Assembly (NCBI GenBank): GCA_017161665.1
Contig: JADFCT010000012.1
Span: forward strand, 1-24,475
Origin: Candidatus Sumerlaeota bacterium
GTDB taxonomy: Bacteria > Sumerlaeota > Sumerlaeia > JADFCT01
Reading direction: 5' to 3'
DNA length: 24,475 nt
Numbering within the stretch: the stretch's first letter is position 1; each line of letters begins with the position of its first letter. The position numbers and the translations under genes were made by a program. Below are positions 8,474 through 16,286 of the stretch, in pieces. The notes under the pieces are model-generated. The model made no database searches, had not been told where the DNA came from, and saw nothing but the letters and a program-made list of their open reading frames with translations.

Positions 8474-11400
8474 TTAATGCAGGATCCACCCGGACCAGTT
8501 TCCGGGTTTGTGCGGTCCGGCGCGTCCGGGGGATGGCGCCGTCGCAAACCAGTTGGCCGGTTCGTTTCCGACCCGGCGGGGGGAGACGCGCTGAAGAACC
8601 TTCCCCTGGCCATCCGCTTCGGCCGGGAAGGGATGGTCATCAAAGTAAATTAATTCATCGACCACTACCCATGAAGCCGTTTCGTCCACTGCGTCGGGGG
8701 CCTGGGGGCGCGACAGGGTTATCCGTTCGCCCTGGTTGGAAAGGGAACCGACATAGGGGCCCTGGATGACGTTGGCGTCGATCTGCGCGCCATACTGATT
8801 ACGGAAATGGTCCATCGCCACCGTGTCGGTGGGATCGAATCCCACAATCAGAAGCCTTCCGTTGGGAGGAATGGCGACGTTGGCGCCGAAGGTGAAGTCA
8901 ATCCCTCCGTCCAGGCGCCAGGCGCCGGCTTCATTCCATAACGCGATTGCCGTGTTCGTGGGATTCCACAATTCGAGATACTCATCGGGACTCTCATCCA
9001 GAGGATGCGCATCATCCAACGGGGGATGGTACATGATTTCATCCATCACCACATCGTCGATTTTAACGGTGTTTGCCCGGTCCCGCGTGGGGGCGGTTGT
9101 GGTCCAGAAGGGATTCCCATCCCCATGTCGCGCCCAGGATCGCTCATTCTCCTGTCCCTGCAGACGGACACAATCCACAATCCGATTGCGTGGAGAGATT
9201 ACGGGGCCGTCGGGCATATAGGCCAGGAAGATGTTTTCCCCGGCTTTGTTGATGCCGAAGCCGGTCGTGATGGGATTGTGGAATCCCGTCATTTCGTCAT
9301 AAGCAATCCGCTGTCCCGGCATCAGAACGCCATCGGGAAGGGTCCATTGGGTGAGGTTGAATCCGTCATCGGACAGATACCAGGGGCCACCGAGCGTCAG
9401 TTGATTCGAAGTCATATTAACGAGTTCGATCCAATCATTTGAGTCATAGGGAGGGGCTGTCACATCGGTATGCGCGACGATTTCGTTAAGCAGCAGGTCG
9501 CCCTGAATCTCGGGCTCGCCGCGGCCGGGAGAGCCATTCATGAACCGGCTGGCTCGCCAGGCGCGGCCATAACTGAGACTGTTATCCCTTTGTGTTTCCT
9601 CGGCGAGGGGGACCAGAGAGTGGCCGTATCCATCGGCTGCCAGGGGCCAACCGCGTCCGGTTTCATACGCAAAGGTGGCGGCGATCCCGCCCATCAGCGA
9701 TGTTTGCAAGGTCACGCGTTCGCCATCATTGGCGAGTTTACCGGTATAGGGACCGAAGAGCAGGACCCCGTCATTCAGGTCATACCAGGCGCGGAAATCG
9801 TTGATTTCTTCGGGAGTCGCTCGGTTGGTGATGAGCGCATATTGCCCCGGCGCGATCAGGGCGCCGGACGGGAAGGTAAAGTCGATTCCGTTTGTGAAAA
9901 CGAATCCACTGAGGTCCAGTGTCTCGTTGGCCAGTGTGTTTTTTATTTCTATAAATTCGTATTCCGAGCCAGCGGGAGGGGCGACCATGAGTTCGGTGAC
10001 GGCCAGCGCGGTGGCGGTCTCAACGACACGCCACGTTTGCGAAAGGGTTGCTTCCGCCAATTCCTGCCACCGGCCGGCGGAGTTCTGTCCCCTGACGGTG
10101 ACGACATGTTCACCGGTCGTCAGATTGGTCAGTTGGATCGGAACGGATGTGGGGCGCGCTTCGCTTTCGGGACCGTCATCCAGACGATACCGATAAGCGA
10201 CCATGCCCGGGCCATAAATGGTCAGGAGCGCGTCCCGTCGCGTGGTCCATCCGACCGGTTCTCCGGTAATGGAGGGTCCAGCCGGGACCAGCGCTCCCAT
10301 GTCGAGTCCGTTGGGCCCGGCGCCGATGGCCGGCGAATCGGAAAGCAGCGTCACATCGGACGTGGACGCATTGGTGATGAGGGGATCGGCATCCAGGTTG
10401 CCGTCTCCCAAGTAGTGAAAGGCGGCCGGGGCGATGTTTTGAATTAACGAAATCGTCGGGGCCGTTCCACTGATGGGGAATTGATTTTCGAACAGCATCG
10501 GCTGCTTCCAGAAGATATTGCCTTTCAGCGTCGCGCCTCGTCCCGGCGTGGTGGGGCGTGCGGGCTCATGGAAGTTGATGGCCGCGATGTCGGCGTCGAT
10601 AAAGGTGTTGTTCTCGGCCAGAACAAAACAGTCGTCTTTGATCAGGATGTGATGATCGTTGTTGATGAAGATATTGCGGGCCAACACCACATCCGACACC
10701 CAATCCCCGGCATGTCCTGTGGCCACGGCATTGCAGGTGCTGTCGCCGCTATGCCCTTTTTGGAAATTGATGAAGAGGTTGCCTTCCACATGGGCGTCTG
10801 TTCCGTCCAGATCCAATCCATCATCCGATCCCCCCAGGAAGATGTTGTCATAGACCTCCAGAATTGGCCCCGGCCGTTTGCAATACGTAAAATCAATGAC
10901 GTCGCTATAGCCCGTTGTGGTTCCGAAGATATTGTTTTCGATGATGAAATACCCTTCGGGATCAATATACAAACCATGAATTGTTTCCGCGTTTTCAATA
11001 TTGGGGAAGACGGAGTTGGCGATTCGAAGGGTCGGATAATACACTTCAATAATGGTTTGATCCGAGTCGGTCCAAGTCATGTGATCGACCAGCAATCGCG
11101 ACCAGGACACCAGAATGCTTTCGGCTCCGCCATCACCATAATCCATATCCACAAAGGCCAACCGGTTGTCCTCTTTGGAATTGCTGAATCGAATGCCGTT
11201 CCAGGGCAAGCGGGTCTGTGGGTCAGCGGCCAAACGGATGCGGGCATATTCGGTCCCTTCAGCCACCAGGCGACCATAAACCTGTATGCCAACGCCCGCA
11301 TCGAAGAACAGGGAGGCCCCCGGGGCGATGGCGAGCGTGACGCCTTCGGGGACGATGATGTCGCCTGAGATTTTCCAGGGATTGCCTTCGGGGCCCAGCA

Positions 11401-14400
11401 CCGTGTCTGTTGTCAGCGTTCCACTGAAGTCGGTTTCCGGCGCCGTATCGTACCACACATCCGCAGAGGTTTCCTGTAAGAGGTTTCCGGATCCTCCGGG
11501 ACCGTCGAAGGTCTGGATCACGAGTCGTTGAAGTCCGGGCGACAGTGAAATGCCGCTTGTGGTGACAAAATTGATCGTCTGACAGACCATTCTGAAATCG
11601 AATCCCAGATCGCTGCTGGTTTGGGAACGTTGATGCGCTTCGGCTGCGATCACGTTGCGCCCCGGAAGCAAGAGGGCCGGATCGACGGAGTAACTGTGAA
11701 AGCGGGTTTCTTCAATACCGCCCATTGTGGTGAGCGCGGTCGTTCGATAATTGATTTCGACATTTTCGGGCAGATTACTGCGGATTATTTCGACGCCGTT
11801 CAGATAAACAACCGCGCCGTCATCGCGTGAGAGTTCCGCAATCAGGGTTGTGACCGTTTCCGTCGGATCCCAGTCGAATTCTTTCCGGAAATAATAGGTG
11901 ATGTGTTTTTGGGACGCGTCGTCGCCATAACGGATTGTCGTGACGACCTCCTCGTCGCCGTATCCCAGACGAGCGGTTCCTGTGGGCCAGACCGAATCGT
12001 CAAAATCCGGCGCCCGCCAGGCGATTCCCTGATCCGAACCGTCATCCAGATAACGCCAGTCCGAACCGTCCGCAATCAGCGTCGTCGGCTCGCCCAAAGC
12101 CTCGCCCAGTTCCCATGTCCCGTCCAGAGGGGACCATTCGGCTTCGAGTCCATTGATCAGGACCGATTGTGTTTTAATGGCGGGAGCATGACCATATAAC
12201 GAAACGAATCTCTGGTTCGTGTAGTAGTACTCTCCCTGTTTGAGCGCCGCGACAGTGAAATCGAATGTTGAGGGAATCTGTGATTGGGCAAAGGCGTTTC
12301 GATCCGCAACAAAGGCCATGATTTCCTGAAGACTGTCAGCCTCCACCCAGCTGCCGATCGTTTCGTCAAGGAACGGTTGCAGGTTTTCGGGCGCCAGCAC
12401 GGTTTCGGTCAGATCCTGAAGTTGATCATAGTAACGCCCCACCAGTTGGGGGTGGGTCAAGAAGCGATGGATATGGGGTAAGTTCGCCACACGAAAAATC
12501 GGTGTGTCGAATGATAATCTCGAAGAGCCCTGGTTGAGGATGGTGTCCTGATCGTGTGGCAGTAACTGGAAACGTGGATCCGTCTGACCGGCCACCAGGG
12601 CGTAGTCGTCGCCATAACCGTTGCTGAGGTTTGTCTCGTTGTTCAACAGCAGCGTCTCCAGCGCAAACCAGCGGAGCCACTGATCGATGTTTACGATCTG
12701 ACCGAGGCGATCGGCATAATCAACATCGGAAGGATCGTTGAGTTCACGGGTCAGCGCGATCAGGTCGGTCCAATCATTCTCGGAGGTATTGGTCATTTTA
12801 TCATAGCCGATGGACAGATAGTCCGCCGGATTGTCGCCGAGATATTCCAATCCCGCATTATGGGAGCCGGCGATACACTTATAGACATTGGCGTTCGAGT
12901 CATCCGGGAATTCGTCTGCGACCCAGTCGGCGTCATAAACGTCCAGACGCGCATACATTCCCTGTGGCGAATAGGGGGCCGCAAGGTTTTGGCCATTGAG
13001 TCGGAGTTGAATGGCTTGGGGATTAAAATTTGGCATTCCGGCCGCCTCGAACAACTGGCCCGCCAGTATCTGCAAATGGGGATATCGGACATTCAATATC
13101 AGTCTTTCCCGATTGTTCCAACGGTGATCGGATCGGAAGTTGACACGATAATTGTTGGGAGCGGAGCGGCGGGAACCGTTGCCACGGATGCGAATGCCTA
13201 CCGTGGGGCGGACCTTGATCCCTTCAGCATCCCAGCTGATGAAGGTGGCGTTCATCTGCGCATTGGAACTGGAGTCGGGGTAATGTTGGCCCAGGTAAAC
13301 CAGTTCATCTCGCTCGGACTGCGTGAGGATCACCCGATAAAAGGGCGGTTCATCGCCGGCGGGCTGTTGGTCTGGAGAAAAGCCGTCGTCGACCCGATAC
13401 AGCCAGTTGGCGGCTTGAACGGGAATGCCGTCCACATCACAGGGCGCCGGGAGCGATCGCACGAGGCCGGTCGCGTTCGTGGCGGTGATATACAGTTCAA
13501 TAATGGCGCCGTCGGGGTGCGGCTCAATTTGGGCGCCATAGACACCGTCGTCCGCTTTCCCATCGCCGTGGAGTCCATCGTCGAACATGGGGCGCATAAG
13601 AAAGGCCGTGGGCGTGGCCTCAGCCGGCAGATCCACCCGGTAGTAGAGGGAGGCCGCCACTCCGACGGCCATATCGGTGTCCATAAGGCGGGCCGTGACT
13701 GTGACCGTGTCGCTGGACGAGGGGATGATCGGCGACCATTCGCCATCCAGTATGAGAGGCGCGGTCTGTTCGGATGCGACGGAGTTTGGAGCGCCCGGCG
13801 TGCCACCCTCCCCTTGCGATGCCGCCCAATTGGCCCCATGCCGGTTGGACAGGGCTGGATTGATTAATTCCAAAGACCGTCCGCCCCCATCATGTTTTTC
13901 GGACCAGATCCAGCCCCGATGGTTGTTGTCCAGCGGACCGCGCTCGCGAACAACCCATTCGCCTTCATCGTAATAGGTCACGCGATCGATCCGTTCACCG
14001 ACGGCATTTATCAGCCGAATTTCTTCACTGTCGTTTGACAGACGGCCCTGCCATGGCCCCAGCCAATTCGACGGTTCCGGATACCGCGCCGTAAACGATG
14101 TCGGATTTGCCACAACGCAAACGGTCTCTCCGGGGGCCAGGATATGAGCAGGGAAACGGTACGTGACCCCGCGATCCAGCCGCCAGTCGTTGAGATTGAC
14201 CTCTGCGTCGCCTGCGTTCAGCAGTTCGATATATTCATCATCGACCTGGTGACTGGCCGGGTGGTACATGATCTCGTTGATGACAATTCGTCCCTGAGGC
14301 CATGCGGCCCCCGGGAGACTTCCCAGCAGGAAAAGGGACAGGAAGGATATTTTGGAACAAAAAAAGCGATGGGCGGCGGGCTTGCATCCCGAAAAGAAAC

Positions 14401-14410
14401 GAATACGCAT
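8474..14410 (-). CDS. Giant secreted CotH kinase/lamin-tail/beta-helix protein
   Basis: This 1978-residue protein has a signal peptide (1-38, ending AAWPQG). Lamin-tail domain 1 lies at about 40-205, starting RIVINEIMYHP. A beta-sandwich (215-345) precedes a CotH kinase-like domain (about 355-725) with RIRGNGSR (407-414) and PHDQDT near 618, the usual metal-binding PWDxD position. A galactose-binding-like module (about 780-950) contains SRDDGAVVYLNG. A right-handed parallel beta-helix (about 1010-1370) has repeated N-x-F/I turns (NNIFG, DNIFLGG, GNLFINF, RNIFINND). A chitobiase/FN3-like stretch (1385-1460) and three more lamin-tail domains (about 1465, 1640 and 1785 onwards) follow. The frame is open to TTG 14512; I chose ATG 14410 because it gives a clean signal peptide, although its Shine-Dalgarno is poor. 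CotH domains phosphorylate spore-coat proteins in Bacillus; the substrate here is unknown. No sorting tail is seen. Confidence 0.85.
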   Translation of the reverse strand: MRIRFFSGCKPAAHRFFCSKISFLSLFLLGSLPGAAWPQGRIVINEIMYHPASHQVDDEYIELLNAGDAEVNLNDWRLDRGVTYRFPAHILAPGETVCVVANPTSFTARYPEPSNWLGPWQGRLSNDSEEIRLINAVGERIDRVTYYDEGEWVVRERGPLDNNHRGWIWSEKHDGGGRSLELINPALSNRHGANWAASQGEGGTPGAPNSVASEQTAPLILDGEWSPIIPSSSDTVTVTARLMDTDMAVGVAASLYYRVDLPAEATPTAFLMRPMFDDGLHGDGKADDGVYGAQIEPHPDGAIIELYITATNATGLVRSLPAPCDVDGIPVQAANWLYRVDDGFSPDQQPAGDEPPFYRVILTQSERDELVYLGQHYPDSSSNAQMNATFISWDAEGIKVRPTVGIRIRGNGSRRSAPNNYRVNFRSDHRWNNRERLILNVRYPHLQILAGQLFEAAGMPNFNPQAIQLRLNGQNLAAPYSPQGMYARLDVYDADWVADEFPDDSNANVYKCIAGSHNAGLEYLGDNPADYLSIGYDKMTNTSENDWTDLIALTRELNDPSDVDYADRLGQIVNIDQWLRWFALETLLLNNETNLSNGYGDDYALVAGQTDPRFQLLPHDQDTILNQGSSRLSFDTPIFRVANLPHIHRFLTHPQLVGRYYDQLQDLTETVLAPENLQPFLDETIGSWVEADSLQEIMAFVADRNAFAQSQIPSTFDFTVAALKQGEYYYTNQRFVSLYGHAPAIKTQSVLINGLEAEWSPLDGTWELGEALGEPTTLIADGSDWRYLDDGSDQGIAWRAPDFDDSVWPTGTARLGYGDEEVVTTIRYGDDASQKHITYYFRKEFDWDPTETVTTLIAELSRDDGAVVYLNGVEIIRSNLPENVEINYRTTALTTMGGIEETRFHSYSVDPALLLPGRNVIAAEAHQRSQTSSDLGFDFRMVCQTINFVTTSGISLSPGLQRLVIQTFDGPGGSGNLLQETSADVWYDTAPETDFSGTLTTDTVLGPEGNPWKISGDIIVPEGVTLAIAPGASLFFDAGVGIQVYGRLVAEGTEYARIRLAADPQTRLPWNGIRFSNSKEDNRLAFVDMDYGDGGAESILVSWSRLLVDHMTWTDSDQTIIEVYYPTLRIANSVFPNIENAETIHGLYIDPEGYFIIENNIFGTTTGYSDVIDFTYCKRPGPILEVYDNIFLGGSDDGLDLDGTDAHVEGNLFINFQKGHSGDSTCNAVATGHAGDWVSDVVLARNIFINNDHHILIKDDCFVLAENNTFIDADIAAINFHEPARPTTPGRGATLKGNIFWKQPMLFENQFPISGTAPTISLIQNIAPAAFHYLGDGNLDADPLITNASTSDVTLLSDSPAIGAGPNGLDMGALVPAGPSITGEPVGWTTRRDALLTIYGPGMVAYRYRLDDGPESEARPTSVPIQLTNLTTGEHVVTVRGQNSAGRWQELAEATLSQTWRVVETATALAVTELMVAPPAGSEYEFIEIKNTLANETLDLSGFVFTNGIDFTFPSGALIAPGQYALITNRATPEEINDFRAWYDLNDGVLLFGPYTGKLANDGERVTLQTSLMGGIAATFAYETGRGWPLAADGYGHSLVPLAEETQRDNSLSYGRAWRASRFMNGSPGRGEPEIQGDLLLNEIVAHTDVTAPPYDSNDWIELVNMTSNQLTLGGPWYLSDDGFNLTQWTLPDGVLMPGQRIAYDEMTGFHNPITTGFGINKAGENIFLAYMPDGPVISPRNRIVDCVRLQGQENERSWARHGDGNPFWTTTAPTRDRANTVKIDDVVMDEIMYHPPLDDAHPLDESPDEYLELWNPTNTAIALWNEAGAWRLDGGIDFTFGANVAIPPNGRLLIVGFDPTDTVAMDHFRNQYGAQIDANVIQGPYVGSLSNQGERITLSRPQAPDAVDETASWVVVDELIYFDDHPFPAEADGQGKVLQRVSPRRVGNEPANWFATAPSPGRAGPHKPGNWSGWILH

Positions 14411-14525
14411 AGTTGTCGTGAGCCTGGAACCGAAGATTAAAACAATAAATGTTAAACAACGCCATTGAGTTCCGCGTCTCCTTAAATTTGCAAAAAAACG
14501 CTGTTTTCTCAAAAGACATTAATGA

Positions 14526-14555
14526 TTTATATTCCCTTCCCCCCCGATCTGTCAC
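14526..14555 (-). promoter_or_regulatory. Sigma-70-type promoter for the CotH/LTD gene
   Basis: On the minus strand, GTGACA (-35, 14555-14550) and TATAAA (-10, 14531-14526) are separated by 18 bp; both boxes match consensus at 5 of 6. Transcription would begin near 14519, leaving a leader of about 110 bases to ATG 14410. The spacer contains a 7-G run (14539-14545), which could change spacing by slippage. Confidence 0.5.
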
Positions 14556-15001
14556 GGCGATTTTCCTCGGCTGACTATTTCCCAGACTTCATTTAAGGAC
14601 CACTATCGGCGGGGGGTGGGGGGGCAAGAGGGGATCTGGAGGCGCAAAAGGGTGGGGGAGTGTCCTGAAGGAAAACGGCGGCTTGCCCGTCGGGAAAGTC
14701 TGTCTGCGATGCTTTGCGAAGCAAACCGGAGCGGATCGGTTCCGCTGGCGCAGGAATCTGCCGGAACCAGCATTCACTTCGGCGCTGGTCCGATACGATT
14801 GAAAAAAAATATGCTGGCTGAAATACGCCATTAAACCTAAAAACGGCAGTTGCTCGTAGTGAATAGACGCAAACCATTGTATTCTGATGCTTTGCGAAAA
14901 AGCCTCAACTCACCTGACGGGTGAGCCTACTTTTTTATCTCAACGCCTGAGAACACAAGCGTTAGGCCTCTCCATCAACGCTCAAAAGCCGCATTTAGGT
15001 T
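14556..15001. other. Gene-poor region with a series of hairpins
   Basis: No protein gene is seen. G-runs occur at 14611-14616 and 14618-14624. On the plus strand three small perfect hairpins follow one another: TGCTT/AAGCA (within 14710-14723), AGCGGA/TCCGCT (14730-14746) and CCAGC/GCTGG (about 14767-14789). The 13-mer GATGCTTTGCGAA occurs twice (14708-14720, 14886-14898). A plus-strand terminator-like hairpin follows at 14909. A small RNA is possible but no good promoter was found. Confidence 0.3.
14909..14936 (+). terminator. Terminator-like hairpin with T6 tail
   Basis: CTCACC (14909-14914) pairs with GGTGAG (14920-14925) around a 5-base loop. T6 at 14931-14936 follows after five bases. 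There is no plus-strand protein gene upstream, since the nearest genes on both sides read leftward, so it would end an unannotated transcript. Confidence 0.4.
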
Positions 15002-15053
15002 AAAAAATGAGGGCTTTTGTCTGAGTGCTGGAAAGCGCTTCGGACAAAAGCCC
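15002..15053 (-). terminator. Rho-independent terminator of the Spy-like gene
   Basis: On the minus strand GGGCTTTTGTC (15053-15043) pairs perfectly with GACAAAAGCCC (15021-15011), an 11-bp stem with a partly pairing 21-base loop. It is followed by TCATTTTTT. The stem starts 21 bp after the stop codon of the gene at 15075. Confidence 0.85.
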
Positions 15054-15074
15054 ACGGATCTTGTGATTGATAAC

Positions 15075-15806
15075 TTATTGACCCTGGCGCATACCGCCGC
15101 CCATCCGCATTCCTCGGCCTCCCATGCTGGTGGCCGCCTCTTCGCCGACGATTGGTGTCAGGTCTTTGACCAGTTTTTCACGCATTTCGCGCATTTTGGT
15201 CATCATTTCATCGCTCGGACGGGCGAAGCCACCGGCGCCAGCGCCTTCACCGGCTCCAGATTGCCCACGCATCTCCGTCATCATCATCTTGTTGTTGTCA
15301 GCAGCGTACTTGATGAGAACCGGCATCGCCTTTTTGATTTTGGCTTCTTCCACTTTGGCTCGGACCAAGCTTTCCACATTGCGATCCAGTGAACTGAAGC
15401 GTCCACCAATGACCTCGTTCACTTTTTTCGCCTGCTCTTCCGTCATGTTGTCCTTCAGCACCTTGGCCATTTCATCCCGACTCTTTTGCATGGCATCCAT
15501 CATGGCCTGGCGATCCATCTGCTGTCCGCCGCCCTGGCGGAGGTCGGCCATCCGTTTGCTGGCGGCTTCGTTGGCGGCGACATACGCTTTGACGAAGGCT
15601 TTGGTCTTCGCCTCATCCAACTTCACATACTCCGCCACCGCCGTAGCCGTAATCGGCAGAGCGGTTGCCGTAATTTTCGCCCGTTCTTCCGGGCTCATTC
15701 TCTGACGGCCTTCGCGGTTCCCGTTCTGCTGTTGCGCCGAGGCGCTGAAGGCGATCATCGTCAACGCCATCACGCCATAACTCACGACCTGATTCCACTT
15801 GTTCAT
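15075..15806 (-). CDS. Exported Met/Gly-rich helical protein, Spy/CpxP-like
   Basis: This 243-residue protein has a clear signal peptide (1-24, cleavage after SASA). The mature part is charged and predicted helical (about 35-175) and then Gly/Met-rich at the end (182-194 and 228-243, with GMRMGGGM). MSPEER (37-42) and MTEEQAKK (121-128) resemble the LTxxQ-type motifs of periplasmic Spy/CpxP proteins, which act as chaperones or stress sensors; the resemblance is weak and unverified. The frame is open to 15953, but ATG 15806 is preceded by GAGGAG at 6 bases, an excellent site, and starts exactly at the signal peptide. The gene is single, with its own terminator. An unusually structured leader lies just upstream (15832-15916). 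Met-richness could suit metal binding, which is speculative. Confidence 0.75.
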   Translation of the reverse strand: MNKWNQVVSYGVMALTMIAFSASAQQQNGNREGRQRMSPEERAKITATALPITATAVAEYVKLDEAKTKAFVKAYVAANEAASKRMADLRQGGGQQMDRQAMMDAMQKSRDEMAKVLKDNMTEEQAKKVNEVIGGRFSSLDRNVESLVRAKVEEAKIKKAMPVLIKYAADNNKMMMTEMRGQSGAGEGAGAGGFARPSDEMMTKMREMREKLVKDLTPIVGEEAATSMGGRGMRMGGGMRQGQ

Positions 15807-15831
15807 CGGTATCTCCTCACGCTGTGTTTTG

Positions 15832-15916
15832 GAAAACGCTCCCTGATGGGCGTTTTCATTTGGCATCAGGAGTATGGGCGAGATACTCTCGTTCTTACAC
15901 GAGCAAACCTCATGCC
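15832..15916 (-). promoter_or_regulatory. Structured 5' leader, candidate riboswitch-like element
   Basis: Read 5' to 3' on the minus strand, GGCATGAGG (15916-15908) pairs with CCTGATGCC (15870-15862) at 8 of 9 positions (P1). Inside are two perfect 5-bp hairpins: CTCGT/ACGAG (15903-15899/15892-15888, 6-base loop) and AGTAT/ATACT (15887-15883/15875-15871, 7-base loop). Junction linkers are 4, 0 and 0 bases, a compact three-way junction. Downstream, GAAAACGC (15857-15850) pairs perfectly with GCGTTTTC (15839-15832). CATCAGG in that hairpin's loop (15848-15842) is perfectly complementary to CCTGATG of P1. P1 and this pairing exclude each other. The Shine-Dalgarno (15818-15813) follows 13 bases later. 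I recognise no known riboswitch class in it. Confidence 0.45.
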
Positions 15917-15975
15917 AGAGAAAAGCCCTTGGTTTGTTTTGTGAAAGAAGCACAAAACGGCTCGAATTTGGAATC

Positions 15976-15987
15976 CCAATCGATTGG
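15976..15987. promoter_or_regulatory. Palindrome CCAATCGATTGG, possible operator
   Basis: This is a perfect 12-bp palindrome in the divergent region between the Spy-like gene and larE, upstream of the structured leader. It may be a repressor or activator site. No known binding protein is suggested by the sequence. Confidence 0.3.
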
Positions 15988-16011
15988 ATCGGTTTTCATT
16001 TCTGCCGCACT

Positions 16012-16026
16012 GCGCAATTATTGCGC
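16012..16026. promoter_or_regulatory. Palindrome GCGCAAT-T-ATTGCGC, possible operator
   Basis: Perfect 7-bp arms flank one central base. The site is 24 bp from the previous palindrome in the same divergent intergenic region, so both may belong to one control region. Confidence 0.35.
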
Positions 16027-16197
16027 GCCGCGATCCCTGGGCTTGTGCGCAAACTGCGTCGAAGAATCCCGAGGCCAGAATTGAAGGAAGGCAAAAGGGT
16101 GTGCGCTATGGGCTTTGATCCAGACAACACGCTGGCGCCGCCTGGAATCTGTTGCACGCCGGGGAACCATGACCTCAACTTTTGAAGACAATCCCGG

Positions 16198-16226
16198 TTG
16201 CGGGGCGATCAAGAACCCGGGATAAT
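16198..16226 (+). promoter_or_regulatory. Candidate promoter of larE
   Basis: TTGCGG (16198-16203) and GATAAT (16221-16226) are separated by 17 bp; the -10 is good and the -35 weak. A 7-bp inverted repeat, ATCCCGG (16191-16197) / CCGGGAT (16217-16223), brackets the spacer and could be an operator. The leader to ATG 16287 would be about 55 bases. Confidence 0.35.
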
Positions 16227-16286
16227 TACTTTCTGCTTCGGCATGAACTTTTCAAGAAGACGTTTGATGCGAATGGGGGACTTAAC

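Noticed and set aside
15840..15870. Hammerhead ribozyme core (CTGATG...GAAA in the Spy-like leader)
   Set aside because: The A after CTGATG is missing, no stem II between the two blocks, and flanking strands do not form stem I.
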